Source of the DNA: Tieghemostelium lacteum
Taxonomy: Eukaryota; Evosea; Eumycetozoa; Dictyosteliales; Raperosteliaceae
Reading direction: 5' to 3'
Assembly: GCA_001606155.1 (NCBI GenBank)
Contig: LODT01000023.1
Location: forward strand, 1 to 64,000
Length of the DNA: 64,000 bases
Of the stretch, positions 23,029 to 34,462 are shown piece by piece (positions within the stretch are counted from its first letter, which is position 1; every line of letters starts with the position of its first letter). The position numbers and the translations under genes are program-made. The notes beneath the pieces are model-generated. The model saw only the letters and a list, made by a program, of their open reading frames with translations. It had not been told where the DNA came from and searched no databases.

Positions 23029-23496
23029 AGAGTTATCCCACAATATTACCTAAAACTATTAGTTTATTTTCAAATATCTATAATTTTCTCCCCCACACTA
23101 CAAACAATAAATGAAAATAAAAAAAAAAAATTTTGACTATATCAATTAAGAACTTATTTTTTTAGGAATTAAGTTTACCTTAAATCTTTATTATTTATCA
23201 TTTATAACTCCACATTTAAATATAAATTTTCATGCAATTAAATATTCTTAGGAACTAATAATGAATTAAATTTTTTCTTCTCTAAGTAAAATATAAAATT
23301 TTTAATGCTTTGAAAATTAAAATTAATGAATGTTATTAATACAATAAAGTAATAAAAGAGAAATTAAATTCTCATAGTTAAACTTCAATATCGTAACTGA
23401 TAAAAAAATTTTTTATTGTTTTTTTTTTTTTTTTTAAATTTTGTTCACAAAAAACTTGAATCAAGAACATATAATAATATTGTCTGTTTTTAAAAG

Positions 23497-25560
23497 ATGT
23501 CAGACGAAGATAATTTTTGTCCACTTTGTTTAGATGAATTATCGAAGGCTGATAAAAGGTTTAAACCATGCCCTTGTGGCTATCAGGTATGTAAAAATGA
23601 TAGTATAAACCAAATGGGATTACGAGTGAGGCCAGGAAAGAAGGACCCTTGCTACCTGATCGACCATTTTTTTTTTTTTTATAAATTTAGGAATAATATT
23701 AATATTAATGGTTTCTATATATAGATTTGTGTATTTTGCTTTGAAAGAATAAGAGAAAGTGAACAGGATAGATGCCCTGCATGTAGATCTAAATATGACA
23801 ATTCAAATTTTACATATATAGACTCTGAGGAAGAGGATGAATCTGAAGAGGAAGAGTATGTTAATTGCAATATAAATAATAGACATATATTTAAATTATC
23901 AAAATTTGAAAAATATATATTAACAATTTAAATTCTTTTTTTTTTCACTAACAATAACAATAACTATTTAGACAAGATAGAAAAAAACATTATACAACAA
24001 CAAAGAAATATAATACTAGTAATAGTAGCTCGAATAATTTAAATAGTTCATCAAATAGTAATAGCACTATAGTAAATAATACTAGTAATAGTAATTTCAA
24101 TAGTCTAAATCAGTTGGATAGCAGCAGAAGAGATAAATTAAATACAGTTAGAGTCATTCAGAGAAATTTAGTTTATGTAACTAATCTGGCTTTGACCATT
24201 GCCAAACCAGAGTTACTGAAAAAGAATGAATATTTTGGACAATATGGAAAGATTCTAAAGATTGTTATTAATAAGAATCACATTTATAATGTCAATTCAC
24301 CTCATGGTGCTTGTGTAAGTGCTTACATAACTTATCAGAGAAAAGAGGATGCTCTAATTGCAATACAGACTTTAGATGGTGCCACTATGGAGGGTAGGGT
24401 TTTGCACGCATCTTTTGGTACTACTAAATATTGCTCCTATTTTCTTCGAAAACTTCCATGTAATAATCCAGACTGTATGTATCTCCATGAGTTGGGCCAA
24501 GAAGATGATTCATTCACCAAAGAAGATATGGCTCTAGGTAAACATCATAATGAAAACTCACCACCACAAGGTACATCCGCAAATCCATCATCATCATCAT
24601 CGTCATCACCATCTATATCGACATCATCTTCCAATACACCAAATAACTATAAAACTAAAAATCCATTATCAACCAGTCAACAAGGTAGTTCTCAATGGAA
24701 AGAAGTACCAATGAACAGTAGCAGCAGTGGAATAGGTGGGATAAGTCAATCTAATAGTCTACCATCTACTTCTACTACCACACCAATTGGCAGTGGTTTA
24801 CTTACATCTAGCTCTCAGTCACTTGGTGGAAGTAGTGCTAGTTTTAAGACATGGAATATTACACCAATGGCTGTAAACAACCATACTGGGAGCTCTTTAA
24901 ATCCATTAGAATGGCCATCAGCAACCGATGCACTAACTATGGCACCACCATCCAATTCACCTCCATTACCATTGTCAAAGAGTCAAGAACGTACTCTACC
25001 TGCAACTGCATCTTGGGGTTCAAAACCAAATATGAAATTATCTTCAAACTATGAGATTATTGAAGAAAATGGATCACCACTTACAAGTAGTAGTGCAAGT
25101 ACTACAACTCTAGCTGATCTCTCCATTGTCCGAGAGAAATCACTGAAACCTAAAAAAGATAAAATGCTCACCAAATCTCAACAGGCCAACAGCAAATTGG
25201 AAAAACTCAACAAAAAGGAGGAGGAAAGAAAAGAAAAAGAGAGACTCGATAAATTGGAGCAGGAGAGACTAGAAAAGGAACGTCAACAACAGGAAGAGGA
25301 AAGATTGGAAAAGGAACGACTCGAAAAGGAGAGATTGGAAAAAGAGCGTCTCGAAAAGGAGAGATTGGAAAAAGATCGACTCGAAAAGGAACGTCTAGAA
25401 AAAGAAAAATTAGAAAAGGAACGTTTAGAAAAAGAGAGAATAGAAAAGGAACGTCTCGAAAAAGAAAAACAAAAACAAGCTGAGTTGGAGAGAAAACAAC
25501 AAATTAAATTACAAAAACAACAACAAAAGCAACAAAAGCAACAACAACAGCAATCCAAGA

Positions 25561-25611
<51 letters not shown>

Positions 25612-26916
25612 CCAAAACTGAACCAAAAGTTGAAACAACAGCTAGTCCAACTGTATCAACCACAGCATCAACAACTAGCACAACTATATTTCCAGAGAAT
25701 ACATCAAATATTAGCAATAATGTCAGTAGTATCAGTTCATTTTCAACTAATACTAACAGTAGTAATAATAGTTCTGTCATTGGTGCTCCACCAGGTTTTG
25801 TTGATATTTCAAAACGATGGGATGAGATTGTAAGTGGAATAAAGAGTACCGACAGTGATGAATATGAATGGTTTGCAAATGGCAGTATTAGTAGTCATGA
25901 TCAGTTGAGTGAATTGGCAATTGAAGATTTTATTCTACCCGAGTCTACTATTCCAGTTGGTTCAACTGGTCCTTCTGTTGTAGTAGGTGCTGGTGGAGGT
26001 AGAAGACAATCTAGATTTGAATTCGCCAAAGAATCATCTAGTAGTAGCGCTGCTGGAAATACATCACCAATAATGAAACCTGATTTATTTTTGGGTACTA
26101 TTAAAACTGATCAATATCAACAACCACTTTTATCTTCTCTACACCATCCAAATGGATTGGATTCTCCGAACGATTTTATTTTAACAACACCAGATTCACT
26201 AAATAGCAATTTTAATAATAATAGTAATAATAATAATAGTAACAGTAATTCATCATTTCAATCACCTTTACCAACTGTTGGACAAAATGATGACGCACAA
26301 CAATTTTTCAGATCACTTTTTCCATCTGTCAATATTAGATTTTCAACATCTCCAAATACATCACAACAACAACAACAACAACAACAACAGAATCATAGTA
26401 TAAATAGTACTAGTAATATATTTAGTGATAATAGTAATGGTAGTGGAGTTTGGAAATCTAACAACATAAATCAACAGCAACAACAATCACCATTTTATAA
26501 TAATTTTGTTAATATTAGAAAATCAATGGGTACCACTACTTCACCTCCACCTGGTTTTGATAATTTAAATGTATCTTCCTCAGCACCAATTAAACAACCA
26601 CCAGGATTAGTACCACCACCTGGTTTTTCTGCATTACCAACTCAAAATAATCTATCATCGCCAAATAATAATTTTCAATATCCGCTTCCAATCAATACAC
26701 CTCCACCAGGTCTATTTCAACAATCATCATTTTCACCACCAATACCACAACCAACTTCATCACTTAATAACTCAATCAGTGGTTCTCTAGATTTAGATTC
26801 TAATATGTTGTTAAACACTGATTTGGAAATTCATCAGAAAAAGAATATTAAACCTGGTTTGAGTGCGAATGGTAAAGATGATAGTAACCCTTTCGATATA
26901 AATCTATTATTTAGCC

Positions 26917-26970
<54 letters not shown>

Positions 26971-27557
26971 TTTTATTACAACAACAGCAGGCAGCTCATT
27001 TACTACAACAACAACAACAACAACAACAACAACCACAACCACAACCACAACAACAACAACAACAACAACAACCACTTAAGAGTAAATCACAATTAGAAAA
27101 TGAATTTATTTTACCACAATTTTTACCACCAACTTCAAATACACCACCTCCACCACTATTTAATACATCATTTTTGCAAGGTAATTTCCCATTTAATACA
27201 TTCAACTTTCAAACTCCACCACCAATACCACAAGTTGGAATGAATACACTCTCAAATAACTCACAAAGAATAGTACCCTCACAAATGTACCCTCAACAAG
27301 CACTAAGCAAGCAACAACAACAACAAGGGCCAACAAATACTAATTTTTATGAATTTTTAAGACAAACTGGATTATCAACTCAACAATCAAATAATCAAGA
27401 AATTCTTGATTTTAATTCTCTACAGCAGCAATTAAATAGTAGTAATACAGTTGAAGCTTTAGAGCAACAAGTTGCAAATGCCAACAAGGAGTTTAAAGAA
27501 ATTGAAGAGAGATTATATAAAACAAAAATAAATTCACAACAAGCCTACTATCGTTAA
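23497..27557 (+). CDS. cnot4: CNOT4/Not4 RING-RRM ubiquitin ligase of the CCR4-NOT complex
   Basis: Three exons (23497-23586, 23725-23855, 23972-27557) give 1268 aa. Not4 is the E3 ligase linked to CCR4-NOT in mRNA decay and co-translational quality control. The N-terminal C4C4 RING reads CPLCLDEL, CPCGYQICVFC and CPAC. An RRM follows (NLVYVTNLALTI ... YGKILKIVI ... GAVSAYITYQ-like), then the conserved zinc-knuckle-like CSYFLRKLPCNNPDCMYLH. Exon 3 then becomes low complexity: a charged ERLEKERLEK helix around residues 400-480, several long Gln runs, and Pro-rich patches such as PPGF that resemble the motifs used by Not4 relatives for partner binding. The protein is about twice the length of human CNOT4 because of these insertions. 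Introns are 138 and 116 bp. Confidence 0.93.
25215..25475 (+). repeat. coding repeat: charged ER/K helix in CNOT4
   Basis: About twelve near-copies of a five-codon unit (RLEKE, written AGATTGGAAAAGGAA or CGTCTCGAAAAAGAA) lie in tandem. The protein is alternately acidic and basic along an expected single alpha-helix. Codons vary among units more than residues do, which suggests selection for the helix after the repeat spread. Confidence 0.8.
26915..27080 (+). repeat. CAA/CAG runs in CNOT4 (polyglutamine)
   Basis: Two long CAA runs, one with about seventeen glutamines and another broken by CCA (Pro) codons, are among five Gln-rich tracts in this exon. Triplet runs of this kind within open frames are a hallmark of dictyostelid proteins. 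Confidence 0.9.
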
Positions 27558-27886
27558 CTATAAAAATAATAATTCAAATAAATAATAATAACCAACACCA
27601 ATAGCCATGCATACATACATACCCTACCTACCCCAAACCTCCTCTTAAACAATAATTATCTCAATGATGAGATTAGATTAGAAATAAATTTTAAGACACA
27701 AATTCAAAATCAAATAATGCCAAAAACTAGTTAATCTGCGCAAATTTGTCTAGAATCTCGATAAAATTTTCATGTAGTTCCATTTTTAATAATTCATTAT
27801 TTCTATTTTCTAATCTATTTTTATAGTAAATTTTTTTAATTATCTCATTTTTTTTTTTACATTTTTGATTGTTACATAGAAATATA
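27558..27886. other. CNOT4-ubinuclein intergenic region
   Basis: About 330 bp between two genes on the same strand. It is AT-rich, with a CATACATACATACCCTACC stretch near 27608 and an oligo-T run just before the next start. No gene is seen; presumably the 3' end of CNOT4 and the promoter of the next gene. Confidence 0.5.
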
Positions 27887-29482
27887 ATGAGTACAAATAA
27901 TGTAACTCCATTAAAAATGAATACACCCTCTAGTATAACTACTACCACAACAACTACAAGTAGTGGTAATACAAGTACATCAAATTCAACACCAACCAAG
28001 ACACCAACTAAAACTATTAGATTTGAAGTAGATTTAAAATCCTTAAAGAAAAAAGAGGTTGACTACCTTCAATTGGTAAAGAATTATATGCTGGAACAGG
28101 ATAAAGAGAAGATTAGTAGTTCATTTTACGATACTAAAGGTGGAGACAGCAGTGCATCAGGATCATCACAACTGAATAACAATGATTATTCCTTTGATTT
28201 AGATCTACCATCTCTATCTACTCCAAAGAATAGATTGACAGAGGTTATTAAAAAAATTGAAAGAAATATAAATAATAGAGTGACCTATGCGGATTCTGAT
28301 GATGAACCAGATTCTGAAGATGATGACAATAGTTCATTTATAGATGATAGTGATTTAGTGGATTTTGATGAATCTCTAGAGACTGAATTAGGTGGTTTCT
28401 TTGTAAATATAGGGTCAATTAAACATCGCGAAAGAGATGATAGTGAGCTGGAATATGATAATTCATTAGAACAACAACAACCGCAGCAACAACAACAACA
28501 ACAACAACCACAACAACAACAACAACAACAACTACAACAACAGCAAGTAACATTAAAACCTAAACAGAGATCTAAACCACCTCCATCAGTATCACATTCT
28601 GAAGAGGATGATGACCACGAAATGGAATCAACAACACAAGTTAAAAAGAAATCACAATCTTCATCGGTTCTAGCCAATGCAGCTGTGGAAAAAAAGAAAC
28701 CTGTTAAATTATTAGATGTTGAATCACCAGAGATTGAAAATCTCATTCTGGAATTGGAAAAGGAGGTAAAAGCAGCATCTCCTGAGGAATTAAAATTACT
28801 TCATAAAACGAAAGCACCACTTCTGTCAAAACTCTATTCAGCATTGAGAAGTACTAACCCACAAGGATATCTCCCTGGATCGGTCTTAGTTAGAATATCT
28901 AATTTCTGGAAACTAAAAGATAAAACTATAAAAGGTCATTTAAAAAAGGCTTTTTTAGATCTTGGTGAAAAACATCAAGATAAATTAGATGAACTCATTC
29001 AATCACTAAATGATTTGGTTGCAAATATAAAGAAAATTATATATTCTGATATGGAAGAGCAAATGAAATCTAAGGATAGTAGTACTAGCTCAACAAAGGA
29101 TACTGCTAATGGTGAAAATGAGAAAAAAAATGAACCAGATGCATATACATTCACAAGAGAAGCTAAAGAAGCCATTTTTAAAATTGTAAAGTTAAACAAG
29201 GATATTGTAGATCTAAAGAATGCAAATAATAACACTGGTGAATTGGTTATTGAGAAAACTTCAAGAACAACTCTATATAAAAAAATTGTTAGTTTATTCC
29301 CTGCTGGTTGGGTATCTACTAAATCTATGGCCTCTGCCTACACTGCAATTAGAAGTGTCGAAAGAAAACAAGAAAAAAAAGCTGAACTATTACTTTTGGC
29401 TGAAAAGGAAAAACAAGAAAAAGAAAGAGAGAAACAAGAAAAACTATCGTCCTCAAACACCAATCCCTCTTCTAATTCTTTA

Positions 29483-29525
<43 letters not shown>

Positions 29526-30103
29526 GTACATTTGAACCCAAAAAACATCCATTATCATCAACATCTCATACATCTTCACATTCTTCCAGTAAACATAGAT
29601 CTGATAAAGACAAACATAGATCTGATAAAGATAAACATCGATCTGATAAAGATAAGCATAGATCCCCTACTGATAAAGATAGATATAGAGATAACGATAG
29701 AGAAAAACACAAAAGTGGTCATAGTAGTTCTTCTTCTTCCTCAAAAGATAGACATAAATCGAGTAGTAGTATCAGTAGTAGTAGTAACGATAAACATAGA
29801 TCTGATAAAGATAGACATAGATCCTCCTCGGATAAAGATAGAGATAGGGAGAAAAAAGAAAGAAAAAGACTATTGGAAATGACTGGTGATGTCGAAATTG
29901 TTGAAGATATGTCAAATTATAAAAAGCATAAATCAAGCAGTAGTGGTAGTAGTAGTAGTATTAAACCAACACCACCAATACCAATGCTATTATCAACAAC
30001 AACAACAACAACAACAACTTCAACAACAAATCCCAATAATAATAACTTAAGTAGTAATATTATTTCACCAATGGATGTTCCAAACTCTTCTAATATGAAC
30101 TAA
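27887..30103 (+). CDS. Hpc2/ubinuclein-family subunit of the HIRA histone chaperone
   Basis: 738 aa, no intron needed; the start is taken at MSTNNVTPLKMN since the six codons upstream lie in what looks like 5' UTR. Ubinuclein/Hpc2 proteins act with HIRA in replication-independent H3.3 deposition. The Hpc2-related domain near residues 135-185 has the acidic stretch SFIDDSDLVDFDESL and then GGFFVNIGSI, closely matching the family. A mid-protein helical domain (LILELEKEVKAASPEELKLL ... GYLPGSVLVRISNFW) fits the ubinuclein middle domain. Between and after these lie a Gln run, an Asn run, and a C-terminal tandem of HRSDKDK units. Size is between yeast Hpc2 and human UBN1. Confidence 0.85.
29590..29850 (+). 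repeat. HRSDKDK coding repeat
   Basis: Tandem 21-bp units CATAGATCTGATAAAGACAAA and close variants encode HRSDKDK, first in a cluster of four and then again near 29790. The strongly basic tail might bind DNA or RNA; that is inference from charge only. Confidence 0.75.
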
Positions 30104-30233
30104 ACTATAATATTGTGATATGTATTTTCATTAATGTAATGAATCTTATTTTTTTGAGAATAGTTTCTGTATATATTGTTTACTGTTATTATCACTAATA
30201 TTTATAAAAATCTAAAAAGTATTGTTGATTAGT

Positions 30234-30948
30234 TTATTTATAATTATTAATCAACTTTCTGCAAATCTCTACAAATAATTCATTAATATTGTGATTAGTG
30301 GCAGCAGAGGTCTCAAAAAAGATAGCCTCACCTAATTCAGATATATAACGTGAAACTTCATCTACAGAAACTTCTCTATTTGGTAAATCGCATTTATTAC
30401 CTGCCAGTGCCAAAATGAGATTTGGAGAAGCATGCTTCTGTAATTCAGTAACCCATTTCTTTAATGATTGTTCAAATGTATTCTTTTTTGTAATATCATA
30501 AACTATAACTGCTGCTGCTGCTCCACGATAATACATGGGTATTAAACTTCTATATCTTTCTTGACCTGCTGTATCCCAAATCTCCAATTTTACACTTATA
30601 TTATCTACTACTAATGTTTTAACTCTGTACATGAATATTATCATTAATTATGATAAATATAAAGTTAAAAGTGATATTGATAATTGTTAATATATTGTTC
30701 TACCAACAACAACAACAACAACAATAAAAAATTGAAACATACAAAAATGCAGCACCTATCGTTGAATCAGTTGCTCCAAATTCATTTCTAACCAATCTGT
30801 GAGCTATACATGTTTTTCCTGTATTCATTTCACCTAGGAGTACTATTTTAATTCCTTTTTCTAATTTACTTCTTCCATCTTGATGTGAATTGTCAACTGG
30901 AATGTTAGCTTGTTGTTGTTTTGATGTTCCACTATCGCAACAGGACAT
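30234..30948 (-). CDS. Rab-family small GTPase without C-terminal cysteines
   Basis: Exon 1 (30948-30743) and exon 2 (30624-30234) with a 118-bp intron give 198 aa. Rab GTPases direct membrane traffic; the nearest look is the Rab5/21/22 group (STIGAAFL in switch I, WDTAGQERYRSLIPMYYRGA in switch II). All guanine-nucleotide motifs are present: GEMNTGKT, WDTAGQE, NKCD and ETSA. The chain ends CRKLINNYK, with no CC or CxC for prenylation, and no exon that could add one is visible downstream. Instead the protein begins MSCCDSG, where two cysteines could be palmitoylated; there is no Gly2 for myristoylation. It is divergent from the J-protein gene across about 390 bp. Confidence 0.88.
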
Positions 30949-31341
30949 TCTTTTTTTTGTTGTTGTTGGTGTTAAATAAATATGAAGAAAAAAATTTACA
31001 ATATTGTTGTGTGGCTGTAGTTATAATAAAATAAAAAATTAAAAAAATCAAAAAAATAGCCTGCAAATATGATGAAAACACAATTTCCAAAGATATTTTA
31101 TAAATCTCTTTCTATTATTCTTTTTTTTTTTTTTTAAATTAGAAAGTTAAACTTTCTAATAATCAATATTTTAAATTAAATTAACTGTTAAAACAAACAA
31201 TATATATATATATATAAAACAAACCCCCACAAAATTATAATAAACTCTAAATTTTTATTTTTTTTATTGTGTTAAAACGAAAAAATAGTATTATATATCT
31301 TTGTGCACAAAGATATATATATTACAAGACAAAAAGAGGTA
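30949..31341. promoter_or_regulatory. divergent Rab / J-protein promoter with two palindromes
   Basis: About 390 bp of AT-rich DNA between divergent genes. It has an inverted repeat at 31138-31160 with 11-bp arms (ATTAGAAAGTT) around one A, and a 28-bp perfect palindrome at 31292-31319, 22 bp before the J-protein start. A (TA)n run lies at 31200-31216. No gene is seen. Confidence 0.55.
31292..31319. promoter_or_regulatory. 28-bp perfect palindrome just upstream of a start codon
   Basis: The centre is TTTGTGCACAAA, at 31305/31306, and symmetry holds for 14 bases each side. If transcribed it forms a 5' UTR hairpin close to the start codon; if not, it is a strong candidate for a dimeric factor site. 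Confidence 0.6.
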
Positions 31342-32681
31342 ATGAACAATAAATTACCAGACCTCTATGAATTTATGGGTATAGAACCAGATGTAAATGA
31401 TGAAGAAATCAAAAAAGCCTATAAACGATTAGCAAAATTATATCATCCAGATAAGAATCCAAGTGGAAATGGTGAAAAGGTATGTAAAGTCTTTCACCTA
31501 TTTAGTAAAAATAGATACTAACTAGTGAAATATAATAAACAAAAGTTTAAAGAATTAACAGCAGTCTATGAAATATTATCAAACCCACAAAAGAGAAAAC
31601 TTACGATATGTTTAGAAAAATGGTTTTAGAGTGTCAAATATATTTGACCAAAATGGTGGACAGCCTAATAGTAGCCCTGCAGGAAATGGAGGAATATATA
31701 CAAATTTTACAGCAGAGGATTTTGAAGGTGATAGTCCAAGACCACAATATGGACACTATAAAGGTATAGCTATTGGCACACCAATAGGCACCATTTACAC
31801 TATTATAGCTGTAACATTAAATCTCACACTAGGTATACCAATAACATTGGCATTTTTCCCAGCATTAGCATTATTTATTACACCAATGGCAATCAATCCA
31901 AATAACCCATTTGCAGAGGGTTTGTTTTTGGGTGCTGTAACTGGTATGGCAGGTGCATTAATGTTTCCACTTGTCCTACCTATAGCAGTTGCTCAAAAAG
32001 TTTATCAGCAATTAGAGAAACCATTCTCTTATGCAATATCCTATGTAAGCAGTGCCTTCACTTCCAAACCACAGATTAAATTAACATTAGACGATGATAG
32101 TTGGGAGTTTATCACTAAAAAGAAGGCTGATTATGAGAAAATTGATGATATTGAGAGAAATTGGACTTTTCTCTCCGATCAAAATACTGGCAACAGTCAG
32201 AGAAATAATAGTACCACCAACAGTTTGGATAAATCAATTTTTGAAAAATCCATTGAAAATATCAATAGTACTCTAAAAGTAATCACTGAACATTTTGAAA
32301 AACAAACTGATATCTATGAATCTGAACTAATTATTACAAAACTAGAAGAAACTTTAATTGTATTTATTATTTTATACATTTTCACTCTTTAATTAAAGTT
32401 AACTAACTTTTTAATTTATCTCTATACAGTTTATTGAAGATATCGAAATTATTTTAAATTATAAAGAATTTGCAAATCAAAATATTAATAGCATAGATGA
32501 TAAAAAACTGAAATATAATACCATTTCGAAAAGAATAACTACTATATTGAATCAATTATTGAACTACATTGATTATCATCAGGAACATTCTAAAGGTATG
32601 CGATTACTTACACTAGTAAAGAATTTGGAATTATCACTTGAAGAATACATCTTTAATCAATTTGAATATTATCAAATTTAA
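31342..32681 (+). CDS. membrane J-domain protein (DnaJ family), with frame breaks at A-runs
   Basis: Exons are 31342-31479, 31546-32359 and 32430-32681. The N-terminal J domain reads [20 protein letters not shown], then the essential HPD in YHPDKNPSG, then [18 protein letters not shown]. From there the usual TYD continues only after gaining one A at the run near 31598, and the next reading ([14 protein letters not shown]) needs one more A near 31615-31620. Both sites are short A-runs and both sides look conserved, so two single-base sequence losses are the simplest reading. The following region has hydrophobic, Gly/Pro-rich segments ([48 protein letters not shown]) that look like two to three membrane spans, then a charged helical tail. 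J proteins stimulate Hsp70; the membrane and client are unknown. Confidence 0.75.
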
Positions 32682-32949
32682 ATTTTTGTACAAAAATCAA
32701 CAATATTTGCGCTCAATATTACAAATGTATATATATATAACAAACCCTCATTTTTAATTTTTAAAATCAAATAAAATTTGTAAATTATTACACCCAAAAA
32801 GAATTAATCCAATTAATAGTTTTTTTATATATCCAAATTCTGTAATGGTGCTATTGAGATATTAATATCAATGTTCTATTTTCGGTATTGTTTTTTTTTA
32901 AGTTTTAAAACTGTTTATTTATAATCCAACAATCACAACCTGTATAAAT

Positions 32950-33633
32950 TTAACACATAAAGGTGTGTGGTCTTTTAGCAGAGAAGACTGATTTGTAGAG
33001 ACCATTTCTTGGGATACGGTGAGTGAGTGGGAATTTAATTTGAGAGTCGTGGAATTGGGTGGTGTTAGCTCTACGACATAATTTGGCTGGGATTTCCTTA
33101 ATGTCAATGATGTGGATTGACTTTTCTCTGGCAGAGTGACGAGAGGCCATTTCATCATCTAAATATCCAAAAATTTTATTAATCCTCTTTATTCTATAAT
33201 CTCACCTATTGAAGTGAGGTGATTTTTTACTTACACATTTGGGCAATAGCACCAACACGGGTAACATCTCTATATTCTTTGTAAATGTTGTGGGTACCTG
33301 ATCTTGAGTTATATCTTAAGAAAACACCAAAGTTCTTGACTTTAGTTGGTTTGTGTTCAAAGAGTTCAGTGACATTTAAGATTTCACCAGTTGCTCTCTT
33401 CATCTTTTGGATTTTAGATAAGAAATACCAGAAACGAGATTTAGCATGGATTGGAGTTTGAGCAAATAATTTCATTCTGAAGATCTTTGGGTTTTGATCT
33501 TTGGTGGTAGGTACGTGACGACCAACAACTTGATACTCGTGAATAGCCTATTATCCATCATCATCATTAGTACCTCTGTCATCTAAACCTAATAATCATT
33601 GTCTCTATATAATACTGTGATAGCACCTACCAT
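32950..33633 (-). CDS. rpl18a: cytosolic ribosomal protein eL20 (L18A)
   Basis: Three coding exons, 33633-33631 (the ATG alone), 33547-33235 and 33158-32950, give 174 aa, matching the family length. eL20 is a structural protein of the 60S subunit. Recognisable blocks: [53 protein letters not shown], and after the second intron [14 protein letters not shown] and [14 protein letters not shown] with the terminal KRPHTF. The first intron (83 bp, GTAGGT...AATAG) begins right after the start codon, so the initiator is an exon end. The second intron (76 bp) carries a TCACCT/AGGTGA inverted repeat. Ribosomal protein genes with a very early intron are known in several eukaryotes. Confidence 0.95.
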
Positions 33634-34462
33634 ATTTTATGTTGTGTGTGAGAAACTATCTGACAATCAAAAAAATCAAACCAAAAATTTTTGCCAAATC
33701 TAAAAAAAAAATAAAATATAAAAAAAATAGAATTTAAAAAAAAACGATACCTATTTTATTTATTCACTATGAACTAGAATATTTGAATGTACTTTGGTAT
33801 TGACTGATAAGATTTTGGAAAATACCTTTACTGGTGATTGGAATAAATCAGTGAAAATATACCAGCTATTATTGATCTATTATCACCACTTCAGAGATTC
33901 TGTATGGTTATTTTGAGTAATATCATATTATCAGGAGTTGACAAGTCGTGGTTTGAGTATATCAATATTATCAGAGGTTGCTGTACTTTGGTTATTTTGC
34001 AAAATTTCTTTGTAGATAGATTCTGTACTCTGGTTATTTACCCATTTAAGGTTGTAAATATTACTATTATTATTACTATTATTATTAATATTATTATAAT
34101 TGTTATTTATAATTCACTACTACTACTAATAGTTTGCATACTCCTATTCGATGATTAACTATTCATGCTATAGTTGCTTCCAGATCCAAAATTATCTATA
34201 TCTTCAATAGAACTAACTCTTGCTCTCTTTTATGATTATATAATCTACACAGGTTTTGAGTTCTGCTTATTAACTGGTGTGATGGTTTGTAAATATCTTA
34301 AAAATTTAAAGACTTCACATCAAATTGGGCATGTTTCTTATGGTGGGTAAATATTGAAAAAAAAAAAAAATAATATTTTAATTGTTTTGAATAAAATATG
34401 CCACAAAAACCACATTTCATTTTTAATATTTTATTCAATAATAAGTGAAGTTTGAAATTTTT
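33634..34462. other. eL20 upstream / GNAT downstream spacer
   Basis: About 830 bp without a supportable gene. Three imperfect copies of CTGTACTTTGGTTATTT lie near 33900, 33980 and 34022. An ATT/ATTATT tract lies at 34060-34110. The open frame at 33904-34158 is low in complexity and covers that tract, so it is not called. Confidence 0.5.

Noticed and set aside
25283-25780. Minus-strand open frame rich in Cys and Ser runs
   Set aside because: Mirror of the Gln and charged repeats of CNOT4 on the other strand.
29523-29882. Second plus-strand frame of 119 codons with regular DIDLIK-like repeats
   Set aside because: Shifted reading of the HRSDKDK repeat inside the ubinuclein gene.
30260-30640. 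Separate short Rab-like gene
   Set aside because: It is exon 2 of the Rab gene; exon 1 with the P-loop lies just upstream and joins in frame.
33904-34158. 84-codon open frame in the eL20 upstream spacer
   Set aside because: Consists largely of an ATT-repeat reading (poly-Ile); no domain.
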